A DNA stretch of 5,308 nucleotides from Vulcanimicrobiia bacterium (GCA_024281135.1 JAMXLG010000027.1:1-5308), one strand, 5' to 3'; shown: positions 1 to 5,307, counted from the stretch's first letter. A program made the numbers and translations. The notes: generated by a model from the sequence alone, not told the origin.

Positions 1-856
1 CAATCGCGCAGGGCGCGAGCTTGATATCGCCGCCGAAAACGACCGTGCCGGTACGTTCGTTCATCACGACCTTCGCCGGCTCGTCTTGCGCGAACGACAG
101 GTCCGACGCGTCGGCGAGAAACTGTACGGGATTGCCTATGTAACCAGGCGGCAACGTGACGCGAACGGTTTCCGCATCGAGCGCTTGCGCGAATCGGCCG
201 CCGAAGTGACCGTTGAGCACTGAAGCCAGATTCGCTGCCGTCTTAAAGTCCGGCGTCGTCAGCACGTAGTTGAATCCGGTTGGATCGTTTTGCAGTGGCG
301 TCACCATGTCGCGCGCAATCACTGCGCCGTTCGGAATGCGTCCGGCGCCGGTGAAGTTCGAGGCGATACCCGAGGAATTTGCGCCCGCAACGAAACCACC
401 GACCGAGACGGGCCCTTGCGCCGTCGCGTAGACGAGGTTATTTGCCGCGCGCAACTCGGTGAGTACAAGGGTGCCTCCTTGCAAACTCGTTGCGTCGCCC
501 ATCTGGGACACCGTGACGTCGACGTTGTCACCGGAGTGCGCGAACGGGGGAAGCGTCGCCGTGACGATGACGGCCGCGACGTCGCGCGTGCGAACGCCCT
601 GCTGGCTCACCGAGAGCCCGAAGCTCTGCAGAATGTTTTGAATCGTTTGGCTGGTGAAGATGACCGACGTCGAGTCGCCCGTTCCCTGAAGACCGACGAC
701 GACGCCGTAGCCGACGAGTTGGTTCGCCGTGACGCCCTGCACCTTGGCAATATCGCGCACGCGAACCGGACGGCTCACATTTTGCGCAACTGCCGGAACG
801 CCCGCCGCGGTGACGGCGAGCACGAAGGCAAAGAACGCACAGATGACTTTTTGCAT
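1..856 (-). CDS. flgI: FlgI, flagellar P-ring protein (3' end outside window)
   Basis: FlgI builds the periplasmic P-ring, the bushing around the distal rod at the peptidoglycan layer. The visible 285 codons start with a signal peptide (basic-free short n-region, hydrophobic core at residues 5-20, likely cleavage after PAVA at 24). The family signature follows at residues 31-61: RVRDIAKVQGV, then LVGYGVVVGLQGTGD. Further FlgI-typical segments are LQGGTLVLTELR (126-136), QGPVSVGGF (147-155), GRIPNGAVI (172-180) and ERTGTVVFGGDIKL (267-280). The family is usually about 350-370 residues, so roughly the last fifth lies beyond base 1; this is an edge effect and not a broken gene. Its ATG shares one base with the flgH stop (TAATG). 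No Shine-Dalgarno is visible, so translation is probably coupled to flgH. Only one cysteine (283) is seen after the signal peptide. The identification is secure. Confidence 0.97.
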   Translation of the reverse strand, partial: MQKVICAFFAFVLAVTAAGVPAVAQNVSRPVRVRDIAKVQGVTANQLVGYGVVVGLQGTGDSTSVIFTSQTIQNILQSFGLSVSQQGVRTRDVAAVIVTATLPPFAHSGDNVDVTVSQMGDATSLQGGTLVLTELRAANNLVYATAQGPVSVGGFVAGANSSGIASNFTGAGRIPNGAVIARDMVTPLQNDPTGFNYVLTTPDFKTAANLASVLNGHFGGRFAQALDAETVRVTLPPGYIGNPVQFLADASDLSFAQDEPAKVVMNERTGTVVFGGDIKLAPCAI

Positions 857-1446
857 TAGAACAACCAACTCAAGATCCGCGAGAGCAGACCCTTATCTTT
901 AAGATCGTTACCTTTGAAGTCCGCGTGCACGTTCGCGACCCGCGACGCGAGCACCGAATCAGTTGACGAGAGATCCTCGGGACGAACCATTCCGGTGATG
1001 TGGAGTGTTTGCTTGCGACCGTTGATGTTCACATCTTGATCGCCCGCAATTTCCATCGCGCCGCTCGGGAGCACGTTCGTCACCGTCGTCATCATCGTCG
1101 AGATGAACGAATCGGCGCCGCTCGCGGCTTGCGCAGTCGAGGTATTTGAAGCGCCGGCAATCGACGAGACGTTGCGAAGCAGCGATACCGCGAAGTTGCC
1201 GGTTCCGCCCGCAAAGTTCGTGTTGAAATTCTTATTGCTCGAGTAGTTGTTCGTGTGCGAGTTCGCATCGTTGAAATCGAACTGCACGTACAGGAGGTCG
1301 CCGACTTGCTGCGCTCGATGATCCGGCCCCAAACGAAGCGGGTGTCCCGGTCCGGCAGGCGGCGGAGCCGCCACGTAGAGCGAGTCGGGCATCGCTGCGA
1401 CCGGCGCGAGAGTGAGAATCGCAAAGAGTGCAATCGCTCGTCGCAT
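856..1446 (-). CDS. flgH: FlgH, flagellar L-ring protein, lacking the lipobox cysteine
   Basis: FlgH forms the outer-membrane L-ring around the distal rod. The 196 residues begin with a short signal peptide (MRRAIALFAILTLAPVAA). Family hallmarks are VGDLLYVQF (48-56), an Asn/Ser-rich stretch (59-77), the central block TTVTNVLPSGAMEIAGD (120-136), INGRKQTLHITGMVRPEDLS (141-160), SVLASRVANV (164-173), and a hydrophobic tail GLLSRILSWLF. It is shorter than the approximately 230 residues of the enteric protein. The unusual point is that the protein has no cysteine anywhere, so the lipid anchor typical of FlgH is absent. A signal peptidase I site after VAA (about residue 18) is the likely alternative. 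The start is well supported: GGAGGAG lies 9 bases upstream (1456-1462), and the flgA stop is one base before the ATG. Confidence 0.95.
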   Translation of the reverse strand: MRRAIALFAILTLAPVAAMPDSLYVAAPPPAGPGHPLRLGPDHRAQQVGDLLYVQFDFNDANSHTNNYSSNKNFNTNFAGGTGNFAVSLLRNVSSIAGASNTSTAQAASGADSFISTMMTTVTNVLPSGAMEIAGDQDVNINGRKQTLHITGMVRPEDLSSTDSVLASRVANVHADFKGNDLKDKGLLSRILSWLF

Positions 1447-1447
1447 A

Positions 1448-2170
1448 TTACAGTGCTCCTCCGGTTATATCGAGTTCAACGCGGTCCGGGCCTACGACGG
1501 TTCCCGAAAGCGCTTTGCGCGTTTGCGGATTCCACAACTGAATCTCATCACCGAGTCCGCCGCCGGTGCGCGCTACGACGTCCGCCGCAATCGCGACACC
1601 GCCGTCATGCACGATCAACACGACTGTACTACCCGGTTTGACGATCTGATTCGTCTGCGTACTTTCGATCGCAATTGGCTGGCCTTGACGCGTCGCGCTG
1701 ACAACTTTGCGTCCTATCAACGCGTCGACACCGTTGATGCGCTGTCCGTGGAACGGCACGCGCTCGATTGTCACGTCGTCCGGCGTAATGACCGTACCCG
1801 GCACCAGATCGCGCGCTGCAACGGCCGTACGAACATACTCTTGAATGCGGTAGCCGACGAAGACCTGGCGCAAGAACTTGCCGTCGACGTCGATCGTCAC
1901 CGGCACGTTGATGTATGACGGATTGTAGAGCGCGGTGCCGACAGAGAGTGTCACGTCGCCGGCCGGAACGACTTGATCCGGAACGGGATACGCTTGCACG
2001 AGTTCGGCATCGCCGGTCAATTGAATCGACTGCGTTGCCGGTTTCGCGAGTTTTTCGAACCGTTTGCCGGAGATGCGCACCGTCGGCTGCGCGAACGCAG
2101 CAGCCGGCACGCATCCGAGGAGTGCGAGCGCGGCAGCGGCGACGGCAACGACGATGGTGCGAATGGTCAT
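1448..2170 (-). CDS. flgA: FlgA, periplasmic P-ring assembly chaperone with SAF domain
   Basis: FlgA is the periplasmic chaperone that helps FlgI polymerise into the P-ring. The 240-residue protein has an N-terminal export signal (hydrophobic 6-19, then LLGC at 17-20, and a signal peptidase I site AFA-Q at 25-28). It continues with an N-terminal domain (about 30-110), a SAF domain (about 113-172; ARDLVPGTVITPDDV and later GRKVVSATRQGQPI), and the C-terminal barrel with GLGDEIQLWNPQTRKALSGTV (205-225), which is the typical FlgA ending. It lies between flgG (5-base gap) and flgH (1 base), next to its client flgI two genes on. No good Shine-Dalgarno precedes the ATG, so re-initiation after flgG is likely. 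The LLGC could serve as a weak lipobox. Identification is strong from domain order plus context. Confidence 0.93.
   Translation of the reverse strand: MTIRTIVVAVAAAALALLGCVPAAAFAQPTVRISGKRFEKLAKPATQSIQLTGDAELVQAYPVPDQVVPAGDVTLSVGTALYNPSYINVPVTIDVDGKFLRQVFVGYRIQEYVRTAVAARDLVPGTVITPDDVTIERVPFHGQRINGVDALIGRKVVSATRQGQPIAIESTQTNQIVKPGSTVVLIVHDGGVAIAADVVARTGGGLGDEIQLWNPQTRKALSGTVVGPDRVELDITGGAL
1456..1462 (-). promoter_or_regulatory. Strong ribosome binding site of flgH
   Basis: On the minus strand this reads GGAGGAG, 9 bases before the flgH ATG. It overlaps the last codons of flgA. It fixes the flgH start at 1446 and would give flgH its own strong initiation, unlike the neighbouring flgA and flgI, which show no clear Shine-Dalgarno. 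Confidence 0.75.
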
Positions 2171-2175
2171 CTAGC

Positions 2176-2970
2176 TTATTGGAATGGCGACATCTGGACG
2201 GCGGTCTGCAGCATCTGATCCGATGCACCGATCGCCTTGGAGTTTGCCTCGTACGCGCGCTGCGCCACGATCATGTTCACGATTTCGTTGACGACCTGCA
2301 CGTTGGACTGTTCGAGGTAGCCGCCTTGCAGTTGTCCTGCGCCGTTGAGTCCCGGCTGCGACACGATCGGCGGACCGCTTGCGGCGGTTTCCGTGTAGTA
2401 GTTACCGCCCGTGATCGGCGAGAGACCTGCCGGATTCACGAACCGCGCAAGCTGCAGTTGTCCGAGCGTCTGCGGCTGTGCGCTGCCTGGAACTTGCGCC
2501 GTCACCGTTCCGTCGGGACCAATGCTCACTGCGACCGCGTTCTGCGGAATCGTGATCTGCGGCTGCACGAAATAGCCGGAAGCCGTCACGATCGATCCGT
2601 TCGCATCTTCTTTGAACGAACCGTCGCGAGTGTAACCCGTCGTGCCGTCGGGCAACGTGATTTGGAACATTCCGTCGCCTTCGATTGCAACGTCGAGCGG
2701 ATTGCCCGTCTGCTGCAGCGAGCCTTGTGTGAAGATCTTCTCCGACGAACCAACCTTCACACCAAGACCGACCTGCTGGCCGACCGGGACGATCGATGCG
2801 CCAACCGGTGCGCCGGGCGCTTGAATTTGCTGGTACACGAGGTCTTGAAAGCGCGCCATGTTGCCTTTGAAGCCCGTCGTGTTCACGTTCGCCAAGTTGT
2901 TGGAGATCGTGTCCATGTTGTATTGCTGGGCGATCATGCCGCTTGCCGCGCTGTAGAGGGCTCGCATCAT
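2176..2970 (-). CDS. flgG: FlgG, distal rod protein
   Basis: FlgG forms the distal rod, the drive shaft that passes through the P- and L-rings. It is exported by the flagellar type III system and has no signal peptide. At 264 residues it is of normal length. The N-terminal rod motif SNNLANVNTTGFK sits at 23-35 after the typical MMRALYSAASGM. The middle has the FlgG/FlgE pattern FTQGSLQQTGNPLDVAIEGDGMFQI followed by YTRDGSF. The C-terminal heptad-rich D0 segment (about 218-260) includes SNVQVVNEIVNMIVAQRAYEAN and SDQMLQTAVQ. Two ATGs stand in tandem; the first is chosen because AGGAG (2983-2987) lies 12 bases upstream, and the second would be 15 bases away. The gene follows the flgF-like gene after 19 bases. 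This paralogue matches FlgG much better than its upstream neighbour does. Confidence 0.97.
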   Translation of the reverse strand: MMRALYSAASGMIAQQYNMDTISNNLANVNTTGFKGNMARFQDLVYQQIQAPGAPVGASIVPVGQQVGLGVKVGSSEKIFTQGSLQQTGNPLDVAIEGDGMFQITLPDGTTGYTRDGSFKEDANGSIVTASGYFVQPQITIPQNAVAVSIGPDGTVTAQVPGSAQPQTLGQLQLARFVNPAGLSPITGGNYYTETAASGPPIVSQPGLNGAGQLQGGYLEQSNVQVVNEIVNMIVAQRAYEANSKAIGASDQMLQTAVQMSPFQ

Positions 2971-2989
2971 ATCAGTATCGTGCTCCTAC

Positions 2990-3802
2990 TTATGACTGTG
3001 GTTTAGCGACTTCGAGGATCGCCGATTGAGTAGCATCGTCTTGGGTCTTGATCGATTTCTCGTTCGCGCTGAACCAGCGTTCCGCGGTGATGAGATCGAC
3101 CATCGAGCGAACAACATTGCCGTTGCTCTTCTCGAGAAAGCCTTGTTGAATGCTGAACGTTCCGGCCGGCCCGGGCTGCGCGTTGCCGCTCGGCGCGAAG
3201 TTGTTCGCACCTTCGGGACGCAAGTTCAGGAGGCTGTTGAACTGCGTGATCTGCAGCTGACCGACGTTGACATTTGCGTTGTTGACGCGCTGTGTGATCG
3301 TGCCGTCGTTCGCGACATTGATTTCGCCTTGGTCGCGCAGTTGAATCGTTTGACCGTTGGTTCCGAGGACCGCGTTGCCGTCTTGCGAGCGCAGAATTCC
3401 GGCTGCATCGCGGACGAATTCGCCGTTACGCGTGTAGCGAACGCCGTTGGGCGTTTGCACCGTGAAGAACGCGCCGTTGTTGCCCGTGATCGCGAGGTCG
3501 AGCGAATTGCCCGTGGATTGCAGCGCGCCTTCTTGGAAATCGGCCGGCGTGTCGCGAACGAGTGCGCCCGTTCCGAGCAGGCCGACGAACTGCGCGACAG
3601 AGATGCCGGGCAACGGCGTCTTCGGCGACTGTCCCGGATCGGTTTGAATGCGGAAGATGTTGAACGACGGCGCGGACTGCACCTGAAGCAGCGTCTGTTT
3701 GAAGCCGCTCGTGTTCACATTCGCGAGGTTATTCGCGATATTATCGACCTGCGCTTGTGCTACGAGAGCACCGCTGGCCGACGTGTAGAGCCCACGTACC
3801 AA
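2990..3802 (-). CDS. flgF: FlgF-like flagellar basal-body rod protein (TTG start)
   Basis: This is a rod protein of the FlgF/FlgG family, exported through the flagellar type III channel to form the proximal/distal rod. From a TTG at 3802 it has 270 residues and begins MVRGLYTSASG, with ANNLANVNTSGFK at 23-35, the same numbering as in FlgG. The middle holds FQEGALQSTGNSLDLAITG and YTRNGEFVRD; the C-terminal D0 helix contains LEKSNGNVVRSMVDLITAERWFS. The ORF can be extended to a GTG at 3820, adding six residues, but the GGAGG Shine-Dalgarno (3812-3816) would then lie inside the coding sequence, so TTG is preferred. It differs from canonical FlgG at its C-terminus (ERWFSANEKSIKTQDDA). Position before flgG favours FlgF, though it could equally be called a second FlgG-type rod protein. 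Confidence 0.9.
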   Translation of the reverse strand: MVRGLYTSASGALVAQAQVDNIANNLANVNTSGFKQTLLQVQSAPSFNIFRIQTDPGQSPKTPLPGISVAQFVGLLGTGALVRDTPADFQEGALQSTGNSLDLAITGNNGAFFTVQTPNGVRYTRNGEFVRDAAGILRSQDGNAVLGTNGQTIQLRDQGEINVANDGTITQRVNNANVNVGQLQITQFNSLLNLRPEGANNFAPSGNAQPGPAGTFSIQQGFLEKSNGNVVRSMVDLITAERWFSANEKSIKTQDDATQSAILEVAKPQS

Positions 3803-3811
3803 AAGAAAAAA

Positions 3812-3816
3812 CCTCC
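3812..3816 (-). promoter_or_regulatory. Ribosome binding site deciding the TTG start of the flgF-like gene
   Basis: The minus strand reads GGAGG here, followed by a nine-base T-rich spacer (TTTTTTCTT) and then TTG. This is near-ideal spacing. The wider GCGGAG (3818-3813) is complementary to the arm at 3876-3881 of an upstream hairpin, with one G-U pair, so this site might be maskable. Confidence 0.75.
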
Positions 3817-3828
3817 GCACGAACTGGT

Positions 3829-3874
3829 TTGTCCCTTATGGATTTACGCTCTACGCGTAAATCCGGGGGGACAA
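3829..3874 (-). repeat. Two-part inverted repeat (leader hairpin nearest the flgF-like gene)
   Basis: The inner stem is a perfect 10-bp inverted repeat, GGATTTACGC (3840-3849) and GCGTAAATCC (3855-3864), with a five-base loop. After an asymmetric internal loop (TTAT versus GGG), an outer 7-bp stem forms between TTGTCCC (3829-3835) and GGGACAA (3868-3874). It ends 12 bases before the flgF ribosome binding site in the minus-strand transcript. No T-run follows directly, so it is not a standard intrinsic terminator. The two nested perfect stems make a chance origin unlikely. Confidence 0.75.
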
Positions 3875-3875
3875 T

Positions 3876-3903
3876 GCGGAACCGTCAATCGGTCAGGTTC
3901 CGC
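3876..3903 (-). repeat. Perfect 8-bp hairpin in the leader
   Basis: The arms GCGGAACC (3876-3883) and GGTTCCGC (3896-3903) are perfectly complementary around a 12-base loop. A further clamp is possible between GGGGG (within 3865-3870) and CCCCC (3909-3913). That clamp would compete with the outer stem of the neighbouring hairpin for the same bases. The arm at 3876-3881 could also pair with the flgF ribosome binding site region. Confidence 0.65.
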
Positions 3904-3976
3904 CGCGGCCCCCACCCTTCGTGCGCAGGTAGTCCAGCCGCGTGTTCGCACAGCATCCTGCTATGCGTTCCTCTTC

Positions 3977-4005
3977 TTATTCGGCAAGAGGCCCCGGGGA
4001 GTTTA
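3977..4005 (-). promoter_or_regulatory. Candidate sigma-28 (FliA/SigD)-type promoter
   Basis: The minus strand reads TAAA (4005-4002), 16 bases, then GCCGAATAA (3985-3977). Flagellar sigma-28 promoters have TAAA, about 15 bases, then GCCGATAA or GCCGATAT. The match is close, but the -10 element has one extra A and the spacer is one base long. It would place a transcript start near 3970 and give the flgF-like gene a leader of about 170 bases. It overlaps the hairpin at 3987-4020, with TAAA in the loop. Rod and ring genes are usually early/middle rather than sigma-28 genes, which counts against it. Confidence 0.3.
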
Positions 4006-4020
4006 ATCCCCGAGGCCTCT
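3987..4020 (-). terminator. Strong hairpin after fliE: possible terminator or mRNA-end element, no U-tract
   Basis: The arms at 3987-4000 (AGAGGCCCCGGGGA) and 4007-4020 (TCCCCGAGGCCTCT) form a 14-bp stem with one mismatch and a six-base loop. GGC (3983-3985) with GCC (4021-4023) can extend it past a bulged A. It begins 26 bases after the fliE stop, the usual place for a terminator. However, neither strand shows a T-run after the stem, so classic intrinsic termination is unproven; transcript stabilisation or processing is an alternative. Confidence 0.5.
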
Positions 4021-4046
4021 GCCTGATCGCCTAGGCGAAAATCTTC

Positions 4047-4388
4047 TTAGAACTGCATGCGCGAGATTTCGGTGTACGCGTCCATCACCTTGTTGCGGAC
4101 GGCCATCGTGAACTGCATAGCGAGGGCGGCCTCTTCGACCGACTTCACGGTTCCCACTTCGTCGTTGTTCTTGCCCAGTGCGAGATCAGTCGACTTCTGC
4201 TGCGCGGTGAGCATCTGGTCGTTCACGTTACCGAGCATCTGGCTCAGCGTGTCTTTGAACGATGACGACGCGCTCTGATCCGCGTCCTCCGGCAGCGGTT
4301 CGGCTTTGGGACCACCGGGCGCGATGTCCGGAGCGAAGGTTCCCGGCGTAACGGACTTGATCGCGTTGCCGTAGCTGTTGATGTCCAT
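4047..4388 (-). CDS. fliE: FliE, MS-ring to rod junction protein
   Basis: FliE is the first protein exported through the flagellar type III gate; it links the MS-ring and export gate to the proximal rod. It has 113 residues, the usual size. The N-terminal 40 residues are variable and rich in Pro and acidic residues. The conserved part runs from SFKDTLSQMLGNVNDQM (about 43-59) through the helix TVKSVEEAALAMQFTMAVRNKV to the characteristic tail AYTEISRMQF. There is no signal peptide, as expected. AGAGGA lies only 2-3 bases before the ATG, a tight spacing, but no better in-frame start is seen. It follows flgC by 23 bases, the common flgB-flgC-fliE arrangement. Confidence 0.96.
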   Translation of the reverse strand: MDINSYGNAIKSVTPGTFAPDIAPGGPKAEPLPEDADQSASSSFKDTLSQMLGNVNDQMLTAQQKSTDLALGKNNDEVGTVKSVEEAALAMQFTMAVRNKVMDAYTEISRMQF

Positions 4389-4411
4389 CTTCCTCTGTAT
4401 ATCTCGCAGTG

Positions 4412-4861
4412 CTAGCTCTTGAGGAGTGAGATATCGGCCTGGCTCATCGAGCGCGTCTCTTGGATCGCGGCGACGTTAGCCTGATATGCGCGCGAGGCGG
4501 CCATAAGGTCGACCATCTCTTTGACGACCTGGACGTTCGGGTAGTGCACGTAGCCGCGGGGATCCGCTTCGGGATTGCCCGGATCGAAGACGAGGCGATC
4601 GGGGCTGTTGTCGTTGGTGATGCCCAGAGCTTGGACACCCTCGACGTTCGGCTTTTCCGGCTGCGTCGGATCGAACGGATCGGCGCTCGGGTCCTCGGCG
4701 CCGGGCTTCTGCGCGAAAACGACCAGTTGACGTTTGAAGGCGCCACCTTGCGGCGTGCGCGTCGTGTTCGCGTTCGCGATGTTGTTCGCGATGACGTCCA
4801 TCGCAAGGCGCTCGGCCGAGAGACCCGATGCGCTGATCTCGACTGAATCGTAATAGCCCAT
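4412..4861 (-). CDS. flgC: FlgC, proximal rod protein
   Basis: FlgC is a proximal rod subunit, exported by the flagellar type III system. The 149 residues are of normal length. The N-terminal helix SASGLSAERLAMDVIANNIAN (10-30) carries the rod signature, followed by ANTTRTPQGGAFKRQLVVF. The middle is Pro/Asp-rich (about 52-75). The typical C-terminal block is YVHYPNVQVVKEMVDLM (104-120), then AASRAYQANVAAIQ. It overlaps flgB by one base (TGATG), with a GGAG 11 bases upstream inside flgB (4873-4876), so translation is likely coupled. It partners with FlgB and FliE encoded on either side. Confidence 0.97.
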   Translation of the reverse strand: MGYYDSVEISASGLSAERLAMDVIANNIANANTTRTPQGGAFKRQLVVFAQKPGAEDPSADPFDPTQPEKPNVEGVQALGITNDNSPDRLVFDPGNPEADPRGYVHYPNVQVVKEMVDLMAASRAYQANVAAIQETRSMSQADISLLKS

Positions 4862-5298
4862 CAGTTCGTCTGCTCCGTAATCGCTTCGCGTAAGAATTTA
4901 TACTGCTCTTGTAAGAGCTGCGTCATCGTCTGCGAGTAGCCGGCGTTCTCCGACAGCTGCGCCATCTCTTGATCGACGTCGACGTTGCTCTTATCAACGC
5001 CCATCTGGATCGTGTTATCAACGGTGGCCTGCGGGTCGAACGCCACCGGCATCTCGGCTCCGTCGATCTCGAACTGCCGGTCGCTGTCGGTCTGAAGCGT
5101 CAGCTCGTCGGCCGGCGCCGGATTCCCGAGCGTTGCCTGCAGCGCCTCGCGAAAATTGGTCGTAGAACGCCGGTAGTTCGGCGTATTGACGTTCGAGAGG
5201 TTATTCGAGATCTGGTCGTTCTCGAGGCTCGAGCCTTTGATCGCATTGCCGAGTAAATCGGTGGTTTGACCAAAGGAAACAGGATTGATGCTATCCAT
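4861..5298 (-). CDS. flgB: FlgB, proximal rod protein
   Basis: FlgB is the proximal rod subunit placed on FliE, at the base of the flagellar drive shaft. It has 145 residues, somewhat longer than the enteric protein. The rod motif is ISNNLSNVNTPNYRRST (30-46), where the Pro after NT is typical of FlgB. FREAL follows, then a variable Asp-rich centre (about 60-100). The C-terminal segment DKSNVDVDQEMAQLSENAGY (102-121) and the helix QTMTQLLQEQYKFLREAI complete the family pattern. GGAG (5304-5307) lies five bases before the ATG. Only ten bases upstream are visible, so its promoter cannot be judged. Confidence 0.96.
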   Translation of the reverse strand: MDSINPVSFGQTTDLLGNAIKGSSLENDQISNNLSNVNTPNYRRSTTNFREALQATLGNPAPADELTLQTDSDRQFEIDGAEMPVAFDPQATVDNTIQMGVDKSNVDVDQEMAQLSENAGYSQTMTQLLQEQYKFLREAITEQTN

Positions 5299-5303
5299 CC
5301 TCT

Positions 5304-5307
5304 CTCC
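5304..5307 (-). promoter_or_regulatory. Ribosome binding site of flgB
   Basis: The minus strand reads GGAG followed by AGAGG and then ATG, a normal spacing of five bases. It supports the start at 5298 for the first gene of the visible unit. Confidence 0.6.

Larger units (their letters stand above)
3803..4046 (-). promoter_or_regulatory. Structured intergenic region between fliE and the flgF-like gene (putative 5' leader)
   Basis: This is the only sizeable non-coding stretch in the window; all other gene gaps are 23 bases or less. No coding gene is convincing here on either strand. It contains, in minus-strand order: a 12-base palindrome TCGCCTAGGCGA (4027-4038), a strong hairpin (3987-4020), a sigma-28-like box (3977-4005), a small hairpin with a GGA loop (about 3953-3963), a 5-bp GTGCG/CGCAC pairing (3921-3925 with 3947-3951), a perfect 8-bp hairpin (3876-3903), a perfect 10-bp hairpin (3840-3864) and the ribosome binding site. 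The density of inverted repeats suggests a terminator or processing site followed by a new promoter and a structured leader. I matched it to no known riboswitch class. Confidence 0.5.

Noticed and set aside
1..856. FlgI as a truncated gene
   Set aside because: The reading frame is open and well conserved up to base 1. The missing C-terminus is simply cut by the window edge.
290..859. A 189-codon plus-strand frame opposite flgI
   Set aside because: The minus strand here encodes an unmistakable FlgI. The plus frame is Arg/Asp-rich shadow sequence.
1915..3006. A 363-codon open frame on the plus strand opposite flgG and part of flgA
   Set aside because: The protein is Arg/His/Cys-rich and low in structure, with no recognisable domain. 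It is an antisense shadow created by GC-rich codon use of the clear flgG and flgA genes.
3865..3917. Plus-strand resemblance to pieces of the signal recognition particle RNA (GGTCAGG and GGCCCCCACCC)
   Set aside because: The defining GGAA-capped domain IV hairpin with its conserved internal loops (GGAAGGAAGCAGCC) is absent, and the matching words are not in the right arrangement.
3026..4006. A 326-codon open frame on the plus strand opposite the flgF-like gene and the intergenic region
   Set aside because: Same antisense shadow pattern. It runs through the hairpin-rich gap, has no domain, and conflicts with a well-supported rod gene.
3803..4046. A known riboswitch (c-di-GMP, cobalamin), a tRNA, or a sigma-54 promoter in the gap
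   Set aside because: No GEMM core, no cobalamin box, no cloverleaf with a T-arm, and no GG-N10-GC with a TGGCAC/TTGC context were found on the minus strand.
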